A DNA stretch of 64,000 nucleotides from Psychroserpens mesophilus (GCF_000826645.1 NZ_JXJP01000006.1:1-64000), one strand, 5' to 3'. Positions 18,442 through 26,962 are shown, counted from the first letter of the stretch. The notes: generated by a model not told the origin, from the letters alone. Translations and numbers: made by a program.

Positions 18442-18849
18442 TTAATTCTGAGTTTTCTTCCAGAGTTGTTCACTATTTAAATAAAAACTACCAACATAAT
18501 TAAAATTACAATCTTTAGGTGCAATTATAGATAAGAATGGTTCATCATTTTTGTCTTTATATAAATGATAGGTTTCACCAATAATAGGTTCAAAATTAAA
18601 ACGCGCATTATAAACCAAATTATTATACGCTAACTCATCCATCATTTTATCATACTCAGCTTTTAGTTCAAGATATTTGGCTTGAATTTGTTTGTTAGCT
18701 TTATAGATGTTTTTGTTTTTCCAAGTTGTCGCATCTGTTACTTCAATAGCCGGAGCGCCTACATTAGTTGCATAGGGTTTTAAAGCAGCATCATAATTTT
18801 GAGTAGCTTCATTAAATACAACTTGGTCGGGTTTTTTTTGTTTAGACAT
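18442..18849 (-). CDS. DUF2452 domain-containing protein
   Basis: Soluble protein of about 135 residues with the DUF2452 pattern: central VTDATTWKNKNIYKANKQIQ, a helical segment, then FEPIIGETYHLY and a C-terminal LNSEQLWKKT. I start at ATG 18849 (MSKQKKPDQVVFN), where family similarity begins; the extra codons from 18867 look like leader. Molecular role unknown. It is followed by the four-helix membrane protein. Confidence 0.8.
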   Translation of the reverse strand: MSKQKKPDQVVFNEATQNYDAALKPYATNVGAPAIEVTDATTWKNKNIYKANKQIQAKYLELKAEYDKMMDELAYNNLVYNARFNFEPIIGETYHLYKDKNDEPFLSIIAPKDCNFNYVGSFYLNSEQLWKKTQN

Positions 18850-18945
18850 AGCTAGTCTTTTTTTCAAAGATACTAGAACTAAGTTTTAGTTAAAAAACTA
18901 GGTTGTTTATTTAAGGAAATTTTATGTAAATAACGATGTATTTTC

Positions 18946-19608
18946 TTAATTGATAAGGTTCGTTGATTCCTGATTGTTTATCGGCAACGATTTAATTAAT
19001 TGCTCTTCTTCTAAGACCAAAATAGCTAATTTTACATAGTCATTAACTGTCTTTTCTATAGATTGAGCTTGAGGATCTGTAATATTGATATAGCCTTTCC
19101 AAATAAGTTCTCTATCTTTAGTTGGACAAATGCAATAAACTGAGGTCTCTGCTTTATATATTTGGTAGGCATTATAATAATTCGGACTGTAATATATATC
19201 TTGATGTTTCAGAAATTCATCTTTGAATTTGCGATAGGTTTCATTATAGCTTTTATAACTTTCACTATATGTAATTTTTTCTTCAACACCAATAATTTTA
19301 GTAAGTAAGATGGTATCAAAGCCAGACTTTATAAGTTGACTTTCTAAACTATCTAATTCTGCTGTATTCATTTTTTCTGTTTTAAAAAGATCAAAACTCA
19401 TTACAACTTCATAACCTCTTAATTCTAATTCCTGTTTAAGTTTTTCTTCAAATTGGAGTCTTGCAGTTTCATCTGAAGTCAGACCTACAACAAGTACTTT
19501 GTAAGGCTCATAACTATCAATATCTGGGTTTTTCCAACTTTCAACTAATTGAGTAGAAGAACAACTTAAAAGTAAAAGCATCAGTAGAATTGAGATCCGT
19601 GATTTCAT
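18946..19608 (-). CDS. Lipoprotein of unknown function, likely last gene of the hsp20 operon
   Basis: 220 residues with lipobox LLLSCSS (Cys16), then an alpha/beta N-terminal part (YKVLVVGLTSDETARLQFEEKLKQEL, shown here in pieces: VLVVGL, TARLQFEEKL) resembling the periplasmic fold that assembles small-molecule or DUF4136-like lipoproteins. The middle is Tyr-rich. It starts 15 bp after the preceding coiled-coil gene, which itself follows hsp20; all three may be transcribed from the FNR-like promoter at 20629-20671. Confidence 0.65.
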   Translation of the reverse strand: MKSRISILLMLLLLSCSSTQLVESWKNPDIDSYEPYKVLVVGLTSDETARLQFEEKLKQELELRGYEVVMSFDLFKTEKMNTAELDSLESQLIKSGFDTILLTKIIGVEEKITYSESYKSYNETYRKFKDEFLKHQDIYYSPNYYNAYQIYKAETSVYCICPTKDRELIWKGYINITDPQAQSIEKTVNDYVKLAILVLEEEQLIKSLPINNQESTNLIN

Positions 19609-19623
19609 AGCAGAATATAGGTG

Positions 19624-20073
19624 TTATTTTTTATCAATTAAGTGTCTTTGTTTTTCTTCTTTTTTGATGGTTTTTATGATATCGAAGAGTTGTGATTTCA
19701 AAGATTTGTAGTGTTTTAAGAAGTCAGAAATTGTATGGATTAAATCTCTATGTTCTTTAGCGTATGCCTTTTCTCTATCTAATTGATTGATGCCATCAAC
19801 CATAATTTGAAGTTCATTTTCATGTGTTTTCACAGCTTCAATGAGCGTGTTATTTTGTTTATGAGATCGATTGATAGCGTCGATAATTTCTTTATTGTCT
19901 GAAAATGTGTCCAATGCGATTAATTGCGATGTGAACGTTGTGATAAGATCTTCGAAAAAGCGATGTTCATCTCTTACAAACTGTAATTCAGACAGCCATT
20001 CTTTTGATGCTTCATGCATCTGGTCTACACTTAACCATTCGGTATAGTGTGCGTATGTTTTTCCTGTTTTCAT
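19624..20073 (-). CDS. Helical hypothetical protein downstream of hsp20
   Basis: About 149 residues, nearly all alpha helical with heptad-like spacing (DEHRFFEDLITTFTSQL, then ENELQIMVDGINQLDREK), no signal peptide and a basic C-terminus. ATG 20073 (MKTGKTYAHYTEW) is preferred to the upstream codon at 20115, which adds a short hydrophobic leader unlike the rest. Family unknown. The 65-bp distance to hsp20 and 15 bp to the next lipoprotein gene support an operon in the stress regulon. Confidence 0.65.
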   Translation of the reverse strand: MKTGKTYAHYTEWLSVDQMHEASKEWLSELQFVRDEHRFFEDLITTFTSQLIALDTFSDNKEIIDAINRSHKQNNTLIEAVKTHENELQIMVDGINQLDREKAYAKEHRDLIHTISDFLKHYKSLKSQLFDIIKTIKKEEKQRHLIDKK

Positions 20074-20138
20074 GATTTCATAGTTTATAGTTGAAAGCAG
20101 AAAGTAAACCCTCAAATTACCTTCTGCTTTCTCAACTC

Positions 20139-20591
20139 TTAAAGAACTTCGATTACTTTTTTAGGCACTTCTTTTTTACCTTCTTTCTTTTGAAGATTTA
20201 ATTTTAAAATACCATTTTTATAGGTGGCTTTGATATCTTGATCAATATTCACCGATTTAGGTAGATTTAGTGATCGTTTGAAAGAATTGTAACTAAATTC
20301 TTTTCGAGTATAGTCGTCATTTTTACTTTCTTTTTCTTGTTTTTTCTCACCACAAACATTTAAAATATTATCATTTATGGTTACTTCAAAATCCATTTTA
20401 GAGAATCCTGGTGCAGCAAATTCGATTTCAAAATCCTGATCATGTTCTTTAATGTTCATAGCAGGCATTAAGCTATCTTCTTCAAAGAAGTCGTTGTTAA
20501 AAAAATCATCTGTACTCAAAAATGATTTTAAGCTTTCATTGTTCCAAGATGGGAACAATCTATTTCTGTTATTAAATTTGATAAGTGACAT
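20139..20591 (-). CDS. Hsp20/alpha-crystallin family small heat-shock protein
   Basis: 150 residues: Phe/Asn-rich N-terminal arm, alpha-crystallin domain at about residues 42-140 (PAMNIKEHDQDFEIEFAAPGF, here noted for its start and the AAPGF turn; YNSFKRSLNLP; KNGILKLNLQK) and a C-terminal PKKVIEVL tail with the I-x-V anchor. It is an ATP-independent holdase in the cytosol. The promoter has a perfect TGAT-ATTA-ATCA box 69 bp upstream of the start, and the gene heads a probable three-gene operon. Confidence 0.93.
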   Translation of the reverse strand: MSLIKFNNRNRLFPSWNNESLKSFLSTDDFFNNDFFEEDSLMPAMNIKEHDQDFEIEFAAPGFSKMDFEVTINDNILNVCGEKKQEKESKNDDYTRKEFSYNSFKRSLNLPKSVNIDQDIKATYKNGILKLNLQKKEGKKEVPKKVIEVL

Positions 20592-20628
20592 AATGTTATA
20601 TTTTTAAAATTAAACTTATTTAATGCTG

Positions 20629-20671
20629 TTAAGTTACTGATGAAGATGAAGTTATGAAATGATATTAATCA
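20629..20671 (-). promoter_or_regulatory. FNR-like box and -7 element for hsp20
   Basis: Perfect TGAT-ATTA-ATCA at 20660-20671; TAACTTAA on the minus strand at 20629-20636; 33 bp centre to centre. Confidence 0.75.
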
Positions 20672-20694
20672 GTTTGATCAATCTATTTAAGGTT

Positions 20695-22068
20695 TTAAAT
20701 GAGTAGTTTATCAACATCTGTTAATTTAGGAACACAAACATTCCAACCATAAGTGTCTTTTATTTTTACTCTAAAGACATCTAAAGCTGCTGGTTCGCCG
20801 TGAATTAAATATACTTTTTCAGGAACATTTTTAATGCTTTTCATCCAGTTGAGCAAGCCTTCTTGGTCAGCATGAGCAGATAAACTCTCTATATTTTTAA
20901 TAGTTGCATTGACAGGATAATATTTTCCGAAAAACTTAATCTCATGAGCACCATCTTGCAGTTGTCTGCCTCGCGTTCCTTCAGCTTGATATCCAACAAG
21001 TAATACGGTTGTTGAAGGTTCGTCTATGAGCTGCTGTAAGTAAGTGAGCACACGACCACCTGTAACCATACCACTTCCAGCGATAACAATTTTAGAGCGT
21101 TTATCATCAATAGTTTCCCAGGTTTCCTTATAAGACTCTACGATATTTACATGATTACACATAGCGTTGTAATCTTGTCTAGATAATTTATGCCATTGCG
21201 GAAAGCGATTAAAAACCTCCAAGACATTATTTCCCATAGGGCTATCAATAAATATGGGAATATTCGGAATTTTATTGTTTTTATATAATTTCCATAAAAC
21301 ATACATTAATGTTTGTAGTCGTTCTACTGCAAAACTTGGAATGATAAGATTTCCTTTTTTGTGAATCGTATCAGTAATAATTGAAGTTAAAATAGTTTCT
21401 ACATGCTCTTGTGGATGCAATTTATTGCCATAAGTGCTTTCAATGAATAAATAGTCTGCCCATTCAGGTGTTTTTGGATCCTTCAACAGATAATCATTGT
21501 TTCTCCCAATGTCTCCCGAAAAAACAAAACGTTTCCCATTGATATCTATTTCTATAAATGTGGCACCAATAATATGACCATTATATTGAAAGCGGCAGGC
21601 AATGTGTTCAGATAATGTCATCCATTTATCAGCCTCCTCAGGCTTAAATAATACGATTGTGTTTTCAGCATCTTTAATAGTGTAAAAGGGTAGGGCAGGT
21701 GTATGTTTGGTGTAGTGTTCCTTGTTTGCTTTTTCGGCTTCCTCCTCATGTATTTTAGCACTGTCTTTAAGAATAATTTCAGCAATTGCTAGCGTAGGAG
21801 CAGTTCCGATTATGCTTCCTCTAAACCCTTGTTTGTATAATCGAGGAAGATATCCAACATGATCTAAATGCCCATGAGTAAGTAAAACTACATCAATTTC
21901 ACTAACATCTAGTGGAAGGTCATTCCAGTTCAATTCTCGAAGTTCTTTTAGACCTTGGAACATACCACAATCAATAAGAATATTTTTTTCTGAAGTTTCT
22001 ATGAGAAACTTTGAACCTGTGACAACTCCTGATGCGCCTAAAAAATTAATTTTTACAAATTTTTCCAT
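20695..22068 (-). CDS. Metallo-beta-lactamase fold RNA/DNA-processing protein (beta-CASP, RMMBL)
   Basis: 457 residues from ATG 22068 (MEKFVKINFLGASGVVTG). Zinc-site motif THGHLDH (H65-H67-D69-H70), the beta-CASP region with SFAVERLQTL and the GSGMVTGGRVLTYL loop, and the C-terminal RMMBL motifs SLSAHADQEGL and LIHGEP make this a CPSF73/RNase J-like hydrolase of the kind annotated as an MBL-fold exoribonuclease. It probably processes RNA. It follows the ATP-cone/nuclease gene with a 13-bp gap. No FNR-like box was found for this pair. Confidence 0.9.
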   Translation of the reverse strand: MEKFVKINFLGASGVVTGSKFLIETSEKNILIDCGMFQGLKELRELNWNDLPLDVSEIDVVLLTHGHLDHVGYLPRLYKQGFRGSIIGTAPTLAIAEIILKDSAKIHEEEAEKANKEHYTKHTPALPFYTIKDAENTIVLFKPEEADKWMTLSEHIACRFQYNGHIIGATFIEIDINGKRFVFSGDIGRNNDYLLKDPKTPEWADYLFIESTYGNKLHPQEHVETILTSIITDTIHKKGNLIIPSFAVERLQTLMYVLWKLYKNNKIPNIPIFIDSPMGNNVLEVFNRFPQWHKLSRQDYNAMCNHVNIVESYKETWETIDDKRSKIVIAGSGMVTGGRVLTYLQQLIDEPSTTVLLVGYQAEGTRGRQLQDGAHEIKFFGKYYPVNATIKNIESLSAHADQEGLLNWMKSIKNVPEKVYLIHGEPAALDVFRVKIKDTYGWNVCVPKLTDVDKLLI

Positions 22069-22081
22069 TTTAATGAGATGT

Positions 22082-22921
22082 TTAATGACACAATTGAGAA
22101 ATTTCATTTAAAATTTTCTCTTTTCTGACTTCAGAAATTCCAAGATGATCCAAATAGAAAACATCTCCTATTAATTCTCTACACAACACGATATCTCTAC
22201 TTAATAAAAATTGTTTTTCTCTATTCGTGAGCAATGTAGAAACAGTTATGGGATATAATCCTAACCTATCGATTCGGTCTTTCAATCCGTCATCTTTTGG
22301 GTAATCCCAACTCAACAAGTACAGTCCGCAGCATTTACCATATTGCAATGCATCTTCCGTAAATCTGGTATTGGTTGCCAGCCAACCTTTAGTAAGTTTA
22401 GAATCGTTTTTAGGATTAGTATCCCAATAGGTTTTTATATCTAGATATCTCGAGTTGATATAAAGAGGAATTTTCACATTGCAGTTGAGACCTTGTTCGC
22501 CATGAAACTTACACTCTATAATAGTTGTTTCATGGTTTTTGTTAGCAATTACATCGACTTCATGGGCTACGCATTTGCCTTGTAAAATTTTGCCAACTTC
22601 AGTTTTGTAACCAGAGAATTTTAAAACAGCACTCACAAAACGTTCAAAGGGAAAACCAGTTGGTCCTAATTCGTAGATGGCTTTTTTTAGTTTGTATTTA
22701 GAGGCTAAATAACTTTTCTTTTTTTTAAGAAGCGCAAAGGCTCTATTATAAATTTCTTTGGTTGAGATGCCTTGGTAGAGCTCATCACGAACATGATCTA
22801 TTATTTGATCTATAGTGTCTTTTTCAGCTCCAGTACGTTTTAGAGATGATCGTAACTTATCTATTGAAAACCTTACTTTTTCTCCAGATGATTTTGTGAT
22901 TTCAAAGTCTGTATTATTCAT
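22082..22921 (-). CDS. ATP-cone domain fused to Mrr-like restriction endonuclease domain
   Basis: 279 residues. The N-terminal 90 form an ATP-cone (ITKSSGEKVRFSIDKLRSSLKRTG start; ISTKEIYNRAF), the nucleotide-sensing module best known from NrdR and ribonucleotide reductase. It is followed by a PD-(D/E)xK nuclease domain with E121-x-D123 (HEVDVIA) and E136-x-K138 (IIECKFH), as in Mrr-type enzymes. All acidic and Lys positions are intact, so DNA cleavage regulated by ATP/dATP is plausible. It is followed directly by the MBL-fold nuclease gene, suggesting a nucleic-acid-processing pair in the stress island. Confidence 0.82.
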   Translation of the reverse strand: MNNTDFEITKSSGEKVRFSIDKLRSSLKRTGAEKDTIDQIIDHVRDELYQGISTKEIYNRAFALLKKKKSYLASKYKLKKAIYELGPTGFPFERFVSAVLKFSGYKTEVGKILQGKCVAHEVDVIANKNHETTIIECKFHGEQGLNCNVKIPLYINSRYLDIKTYWDTNPKNDSKLTKGWLATNTRFTEDALQYGKCCGLYLLSWDYPKDDGLKDRIDRLGLYPITVSTLLTNREKQFLLSRDIVLCRELIGDVFYLDHLGISEVRKEKILNEISQLCH

Positions 22922-22930
22922 GTTTAAATT

Positions 22931-22970
22931 TTTAAAAAACTGCCAAAATTAAAAGCAATAATGGCAGTTT
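22931..22970 (-). terminator. Terminator of the first USP gene, overlapping a promoter element
   Basis: On the minus strand AAACTGCCA (22970-22962) pairs with TGGCAGTTT (22945-22937), 9 bp with a 16-nt loop, followed by Ts. A perfect -7 element TAATTTTG (22951-22944) lies in the loop and stem, just ahead of the ATP-cone gene start at 22921. Confidence 0.7.
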
Positions 22971-23087
22971 CGCTTCACTAACTACGTAAATTGTTGAAAT
23001 TTAATTCAACTTAAAGAAGTCTCTTTCCAAAGGTTTTACATAGATTTTTCATGACACTATGAGCTTTATTTTTATCGATTTTAGCTT

Positions 23088-23942
23088 TCAATTTCTTAAA
23101 TCGTGCATTGTTAAAATGGGTACATTTAAATGAAAGGAAATGTTTTTTACCAATGCATTTGTTAGAACACTTCCAAAAAAAGCATGTTTTTTATTTATAA
23201 AAGCGACCATGTCACTCGAGCGGCTCTCAACAAACAGGTTTACGGCGACCATTACAGAATGGTGTGACATATTATGAAACTTATAATTAGTGCCTTCTAA
23301 AATATCTTCTAGCAATTGTTTGTTGTCGATTTGAGTTTGATTCAATGCATCATCTTCCTTTACGTGAAGAATGGCTATGGTTGCATCACTTTTTTTTGCA
23401 ATAGATGTAAGATAGTTCAGTTCTCTTCTTTTGTAATGGGTTTTAAAGCTTGTTGGGAATACGATTTCATTAGGTAATTCTATTTTTGAATTTTCAGGAA
23501 CGACAATAACTGGGCAATTGCGTACTTTTTCCATTACATAAATGGCAGTACTACCAAAGGCTGTTGCTTTTGAATGGGTTTGTCCTTTAGTACCCATAAC
23601 TATCATTTCAATATCTTTTTGTTCAACGATTTGTTTAATAGCATCGATAACATTATTAAACCTTGAGATTACCTCAAAATGATGTTTTGGATTCTCATCA
23701 TTACTAAATGTAATCATATCATAAACCCTTGCTAAACCTTCTTCAGAGTTGTACTTTGCTTGTTCGTACAATTTGCTGCCAGGTTCCAAATTGAGTAAGC
23801 TATCTAAAATATTACTAGTAGCTGAAAAGACATTAAGAATGTAAAAATCACAGGTATCATTTTTATGTAATTCCCTAGCATAACTCAAAGCCTTCAATGA
23901 GTTTTTTGAAAAATCGGTAGGAATTAAAATGTTGTGTTTCAT
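23088..23942 (-). CDS. Universal stress protein, two Usp domains (1 of 5)
   Basis: 284 residues with two tandem Usp folds. Domain 1 (about 1-150) opens with ILIPTDFSKNS and keeps the ATP-binding motif G-2x-G-9x-G-S/T (GTKGQTHSKATAFGSTA). Domain 2 (about 160-284) lacks it. Such proteins bind ATP and aid survival in starvation and hypoxia. The gene has its own FNR-like box, 57 bp upstream of the ATG, which overlaps the stop codon of the next USP gene. A terminator follows at 22931-22970. Confidence 0.92.
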   Translation of the reverse strand: MKHNILIPTDFSKNSLKALSYARELHKNDTCDFYILNVFSATSNILDSLLNLEPGSKLYEQAKYNSEEGLARVYDMITFSNDENPKHHFEVISRFNNVIDAIKQIVEQKDIEMIVMGTKGQTHSKATAFGSTAIYVMEKVRNCPVIVVPENSKIELPNEIVFPTSFKTHYKRRELNYLTSIAKKSDATIAILHVKEDDALNQTQIDNKQLLEDILEGTNYKFHNMSHHSVMVAVNLFVESRSSDMVAFINKKHAFFGSVLTNALVKNISFHLNVPILTMHDLRN

Positions 23943-23967
23943 GACTGTAATCGTTAATGTCTAAGTC

Positions 23968-24010
23968 TAAAATTAGCACATTCATAGTGTAATAGGAATG
24001 ATATTCATCA
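23968..24010 (-). promoter_or_regulatory. FNR-like box and -7 element for USP 23088-23942
   Basis: Perfect half-sites TGAT-ATTC-ATCA (23999-24010); minus-strand TAATTTTA at 23968-23975; 33 bp apart. Confidence 0.75.
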
Positions 24011-24841
24011 GTTTGAACAAGGGACAACCAGAAAAGGTATTGTGGGATGGAATCCGATTTTCTTTATAATAGGCTCCTTAATAATACTCTCAATAAAACT
24101 GTGTTTGTAATTAATCATTACTAGCATATTGATGTCCAGTTCTTCAATAAATTCGTTGATCTGTTTTGACTTTTTTGTGTAGTCAAGCATCCAGTGAAAA
24201 GTATGTGGATGGTCTTCCAGATAGGCTTTGAGCATGGCGAGATTGTAATCTTGAGCACTCGTTAGATGATCTTCGTTACTTATGTGAACAATTCTAATTT
24301 TAGAGTTATGCAAATCTGTCAGCCGTTTCAGAGGACGCAATTCTTCACCGTAAAACCGATTAAAATCTGTAGGAAAAGCAAATTGTTTGGGTTCAACATA
24401 ATCAAATTCATCAGGAACAACAAGAATAGGGCACAGTTTCATTTTTTTAATGATGTTCACGGTGTTACTTCCGAAGAAAATTTCTTTTGCTTTTGTCGTT
24501 CCTTTTGTACCCATGATAACGAAATCAATAGCGTACTTTTTTACGACAATTTCAATGGCTTCATGAAGATCTTCTGAACTTAAAATAACTTCAAAATCAT
24601 GATTTGCATTGGCATTGGTATGTGTTGCCATTTCTTTGAGATCTGCTAGTTCTTTCATGTCATTTTCTTTCATCATATTTAATAATTTATTAGATAGATT
24701 AGACATTACTGAAACTTTCATTTTAGTCGCATGTAAAAAGTAAAACGTGCACTCTTCTTCAGCAAATAATTTTAAACCATATACAGCTGCACTCCACGCA
24801 TTATCAGAAAAATCTGTGGGTAAAAGGATATTGAATTTCAT
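24008..24841 (-). CDS. Universal stress protein, two Usp domains (2 of 5)
   Basis: 277 residues; domain 1 starts ILLPTDFSDNAWSAAVYGLKLF and carries the nucleotide motif GTKGTTKAKEIFFGSNT; domain 2 is degenerate. It is paralogous to the neighbouring USPs, with the same architecture and length. The FNR-like box lies 56 bp before its start. Its stop codon is part of the box for the next gene downstream, so promoter and coding sequence overlap by three bases. Confidence 0.92.
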   Translation of the reverse strand: MKFNILLPTDFSDNAWSAAVYGLKLFAEEECTFYFLHATKMKVSVMSNLSNKLLNMMKENDMKELADLKEMATHTNANANHDFEVILSSEDLHEAIEIVVKKYAIDFVIMGTKGTTKAKEIFFGSNTVNIIKKMKLCPILVVPDEFDYVEPKQFAFPTDFNRFYGEELRPLKRLTDLHNSKIRIVHISNEDHLTSAQDYNLAMLKAYLEDHPHTFHWMLDYTKKSKQINEFIEELDINMLVMINYKHSFIESIIKEPIIKKIGFHPTIPFLVVPCSN

Positions 24842-24865
24842 AGCTATTAGTCTTAAATTAAAACT

Positions 24866-24908
24866 GTAATTTAATGCTTATACTCACCTTTTGAAATGAT
24901 ATTAATCA
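24866..24908 (-). promoter_or_regulatory. FNR-like box and -7 element for USP 24008-24841
   Basis: Perfect TGAT-ATTA-ATCA (24897-24908); minus-strand TAAATTAC at 24866-24873; 33 bp apart. Confidence 0.75.
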
Positions 24909-25759
24909 GTAGATCCTTGTTTCGTTGGAATTACTAAAAACGGAACATTTAAATGGAACCCAATTTGATTAATGGTGTTTTTGAAAAACAAATTTTCAAA
25001 AAATGAATGTTTATTGTTGACCATGACCAAGAGGTTGATTTTATGCTTAATCTGAAATGTATTTATGGCTTCAACTAAATTCATGGTCTTGACATCATGA
25101 AATAAATAGGCTGTGTTTTCAAATACGGATTCCAGTTCTAATTTATTTTGCTTCTGAAGATCTGTCAATTCATTACCAGTTCTAACGTACATGGCATTAA
25201 TTCTGGAATGATTGTGCTCTGCTAATTCTTTTACGATCTGAATTTCAATTGTATTATAATTTACTTCAAGATCAGTTGGGAATAAGATTTCATGAGGATG
25301 TTCAAACTCAAAATCGGATGGAATGGCTACAATAGGGCATTTAATATCATTAAACACATGTACTGTATTTGACCCAAATAACACTTCTTTTGCGCCTGTG
25401 GCTCCTTTAGTTCCCATGACGATTAAATCAATAGGATGCTTGATAATAAATTCTTTTATACCTGAAACCAGAGTGTTAAAACGAGCTGAAGTTTCAAAAC
25501 AATGATTTGGATTACTACCAAATTTTGATGTAATTTTTGAAACTAAATCTGCTAGGTTTTTTTGCGATGTATCTCTTACGGCATCGCCTAATCCAAATTG
25601 AGCAGGATAGCCAAGAACATATTCAACGTGATAAATAACAGGTGTGTATGTGTTTAGTAAATAGAATGTACATATTTCTTTTTTGAAAAGCTTGATAGCA
25701 TATGTAATAGCATTCCATGAATTTTCGGAAAAATCTGTTGGTAAAAGGATATGTTTCAT
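24902..25759 (-). CDS. Universal stress protein, two Usp domains (3 of 5)
   Basis: 285 residues; domain 1 begins ILLPTDFSENSWNAITYAIKLF and has GTKGATGAKEVLFGSNT; domain 2 lacks the glycine motif. It has no box of its own: only 27 bp separate it from the preceding USP gene (25787-26632), so it is most likely the second gene of that transcript. Its C-terminus overlaps the box used by the following USP gene. Confidence 0.92.
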   Translation of the reverse strand: MKHILLPTDFSENSWNAITYAIKLFKKEICTFYLLNTYTPVIYHVEYVLGYPAQFGLGDAVRDTSQKNLADLVSKITSKFGSNPNHCFETSARFNTLVSGIKEFIIKHPIDLIVMGTKGATGAKEVLFGSNTVHVFNDIKCPIVAIPSDFEFEHPHEILFPTDLEVNYNTIEIQIVKELAEHNHSRINAMYVRTGNELTDLQKQNKLELESVFENTAYLFHDVKTMNLVEAINTFQIKHKINLLVMVNNKHSFFENLFFKNTINQIGFHLNVPFLVIPTKQGSTD

Positions 25760-25786
25760 TGCTTAAAATTTAATAGGTTTGAATCA

Positions 25787-26632
25787 TTAACGGGCTGTAT
25801 TTTGCATCGCTAGTAATGGTATTTCCAATCCAAGACTAACTTTGTCTATAGTTGACGGAAAAAGTAAATCTTCTAAAAATGAATGCTGTGTATTAATCAT
25901 CGTTATGAGATCTATTTTTTTGTCTTCAATACAGCTTTTAATCGTGTCTGCTATTTTTTTACTTTCTTCATGACAAAAATGGACTGTATTGTTTGACAGT
26001 GTTTCTTTAATGAATGTTTTATTGTCTTCTTGTCTGATGGATAACTTATTGCTTGTTGATACGTACAACACATGAATATTGCTTCTGTATGATTTTGCTA
26101 AAACAGATAGCAGTTTTAATTCGCGACGTTTATATGGTATTAAGTAATTGGTTGGAAATAAAATATCCTTGGGTTGAGTGTTTTTATAATTTGATGGTAT
26201 AGCAAGTACAGGACACTTTACATATTTTAATACCTGAAAGGTGTGACTTCCAAACACAATGTGACGTTCGTTAGATTTACCCTTAGTTCCCATAACAATT
26301 AAGTCGATGTTATGTTTATCTGCAATAGCGTTAGCCTCTTCTACAAGCGTGTTGTTGGCAGATATAATATGATATGTGAATCTGGGATTTGGAGCTAATT
26401 CATGAACTGTATCCAGAAGATTTTTAAGGTTGTTTTGAGATTCATTTTTGACCTTATTCAAGACCTCATCAAAAACATCCCGTGAAACCAATTCTTCATG
26501 ATCATAAAACTCATTTCTATAAGCATGCATAAAATAGAATTCTGTTTTTTGGTATTTGAAAAACTCTAATGCGTATTTAATAGCATTCATAGAATTTTCA
26601 GAAAAATCAGTCGGTAAAAGTATAGACAGCAT
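25787..26632 (-). CDS. Universal stress protein, two Usp domains (4 of 5)
   Basis: 281 residues with ILLPTDFSENSMNAIKYALEFF and nucleotide motif GTKGKSNERHIVFGSHT in domain 1. It is the first gene of a probable two-USP operon with 24902-25759. Its promoter is the clearest of the set: a perfect box 57 bp upstream of ATG and a perfect -7 element TAATTTTG at the standard 33-bp distance. Confidence 0.92.
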   Translation of the reverse strand: MLSILLPTDFSENSMNAIKYALEFFKYQKTEFYFMHAYRNEFYDHEELVSRDVFDEVLNKVKNESQNNLKNLLDTVHELAPNPRFTYHIISANNTLVEEANAIADKHNIDLIVMGTKGKSNERHIVFGSHTFQVLKYVKCPVLAIPSNYKNTQPKDILFPTNYLIPYKRRELKLLSVLAKSYRSNIHVLYVSTSNKLSIRQEDNKTFIKETLSNNTVHFCHEESKKIADTIKSCIEDKKIDLITMINTQHSFLEDLLFPSTIDKVSLGLEIPLLAMQNTAR

Positions 26633-26657
26633 AATTGTGAATTTTAATGGTGTTTAA

Positions 26658-26700
26658 CAAAATTATGATGTAGTCATGAAATAGGCTATGATATATATCA
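26658..26700 (-). promoter_or_regulatory. FNR-like box and perfect -7 element for the USP pair
   Basis: TGAT-ATAT-ATCA (26689-26700); minus-strand TAATTTTG (26658-26665); 33 bp apart. This is the best single example of the island promoter type. Confidence 0.8.
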
Positions 26701-26810
26701 GATTAGTAATTTTATCTCGTTTATCTCGTTTACCTCTGTTAAAGTAATCGCGAGTTTATGTAAGCAACCGAAGTTTAGAGCGTGCTTAATACATCAAAAT
26801 TTGAGGTGAT

Positions 26811-26842
26811 AAAAAGAAGTCAGACTAATGTCTGACTTCTTT
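26811..26842 (-). terminator. Strong intrinsic terminator
   Basis: 13-bp perfect stem AAAGAAGTCAGAC / GTCTGACTTCTTT (26813-26825, 26830-26842) with TAAT loop. On the minus strand it is followed by TT and then ATC, giving a run of five Ts. Confidence 0.88.
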
Positions 26843-26901
26843 CGAACTTAATTGCAAGTCTTATGAAAATCCCCATTTTCAATAACCAAAATTATTTGGT
26901 A
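26811..26901 (-). ncRNA. Candidate small RNA under an FNR-like promoter
   Basis: The 330-bp gap between two USP loci holds a second box (26936-26947) with TATATTTA 33 bp away, predicting a start near 26901. The predicted RNA is about 90 nt and folds by eye into three hairpins: ACCAAA/TTTGGT (26885-26900, loop ATTA), GAAAAT/ATTTTC (26865-26880, loop GGGG on the minus strand), and the terminator at 26813-26842. An 18-codon ORF (ATG at 26876) exists, but its start lies inside a hairpin and its stop inside the terminator, so I favour a non-coding RNA. It could instead be the tail of the 26963-27349 transcript. Confidence 0.5.
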
Positions 26902-26904
26902 CTG

Positions 26905-26947
26905 TAAATATAATCTGATTCGGTTAGACTAACAATGATATAAATCA
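26905..26947 (-). promoter_or_regulatory. FNR-like box and -7 element in front of the candidate sRNA
   Basis: Perfect TGAT-ATAA-ATCA (26936-26947) and minus-strand TATATTTA (26905-26912), 33 bp apart. No protein gene starts within 250 bp downstream on either strand. Confidence 0.65.
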
Positions 26948-26962
26948 GTTCACCATTTTATT

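Noticed and set aside
22971-22990. FNR-like box for the ATP-cone gene
   Set aside because: The sequence 33 bp from its -7 element has no TGAT or ATCA half-site.
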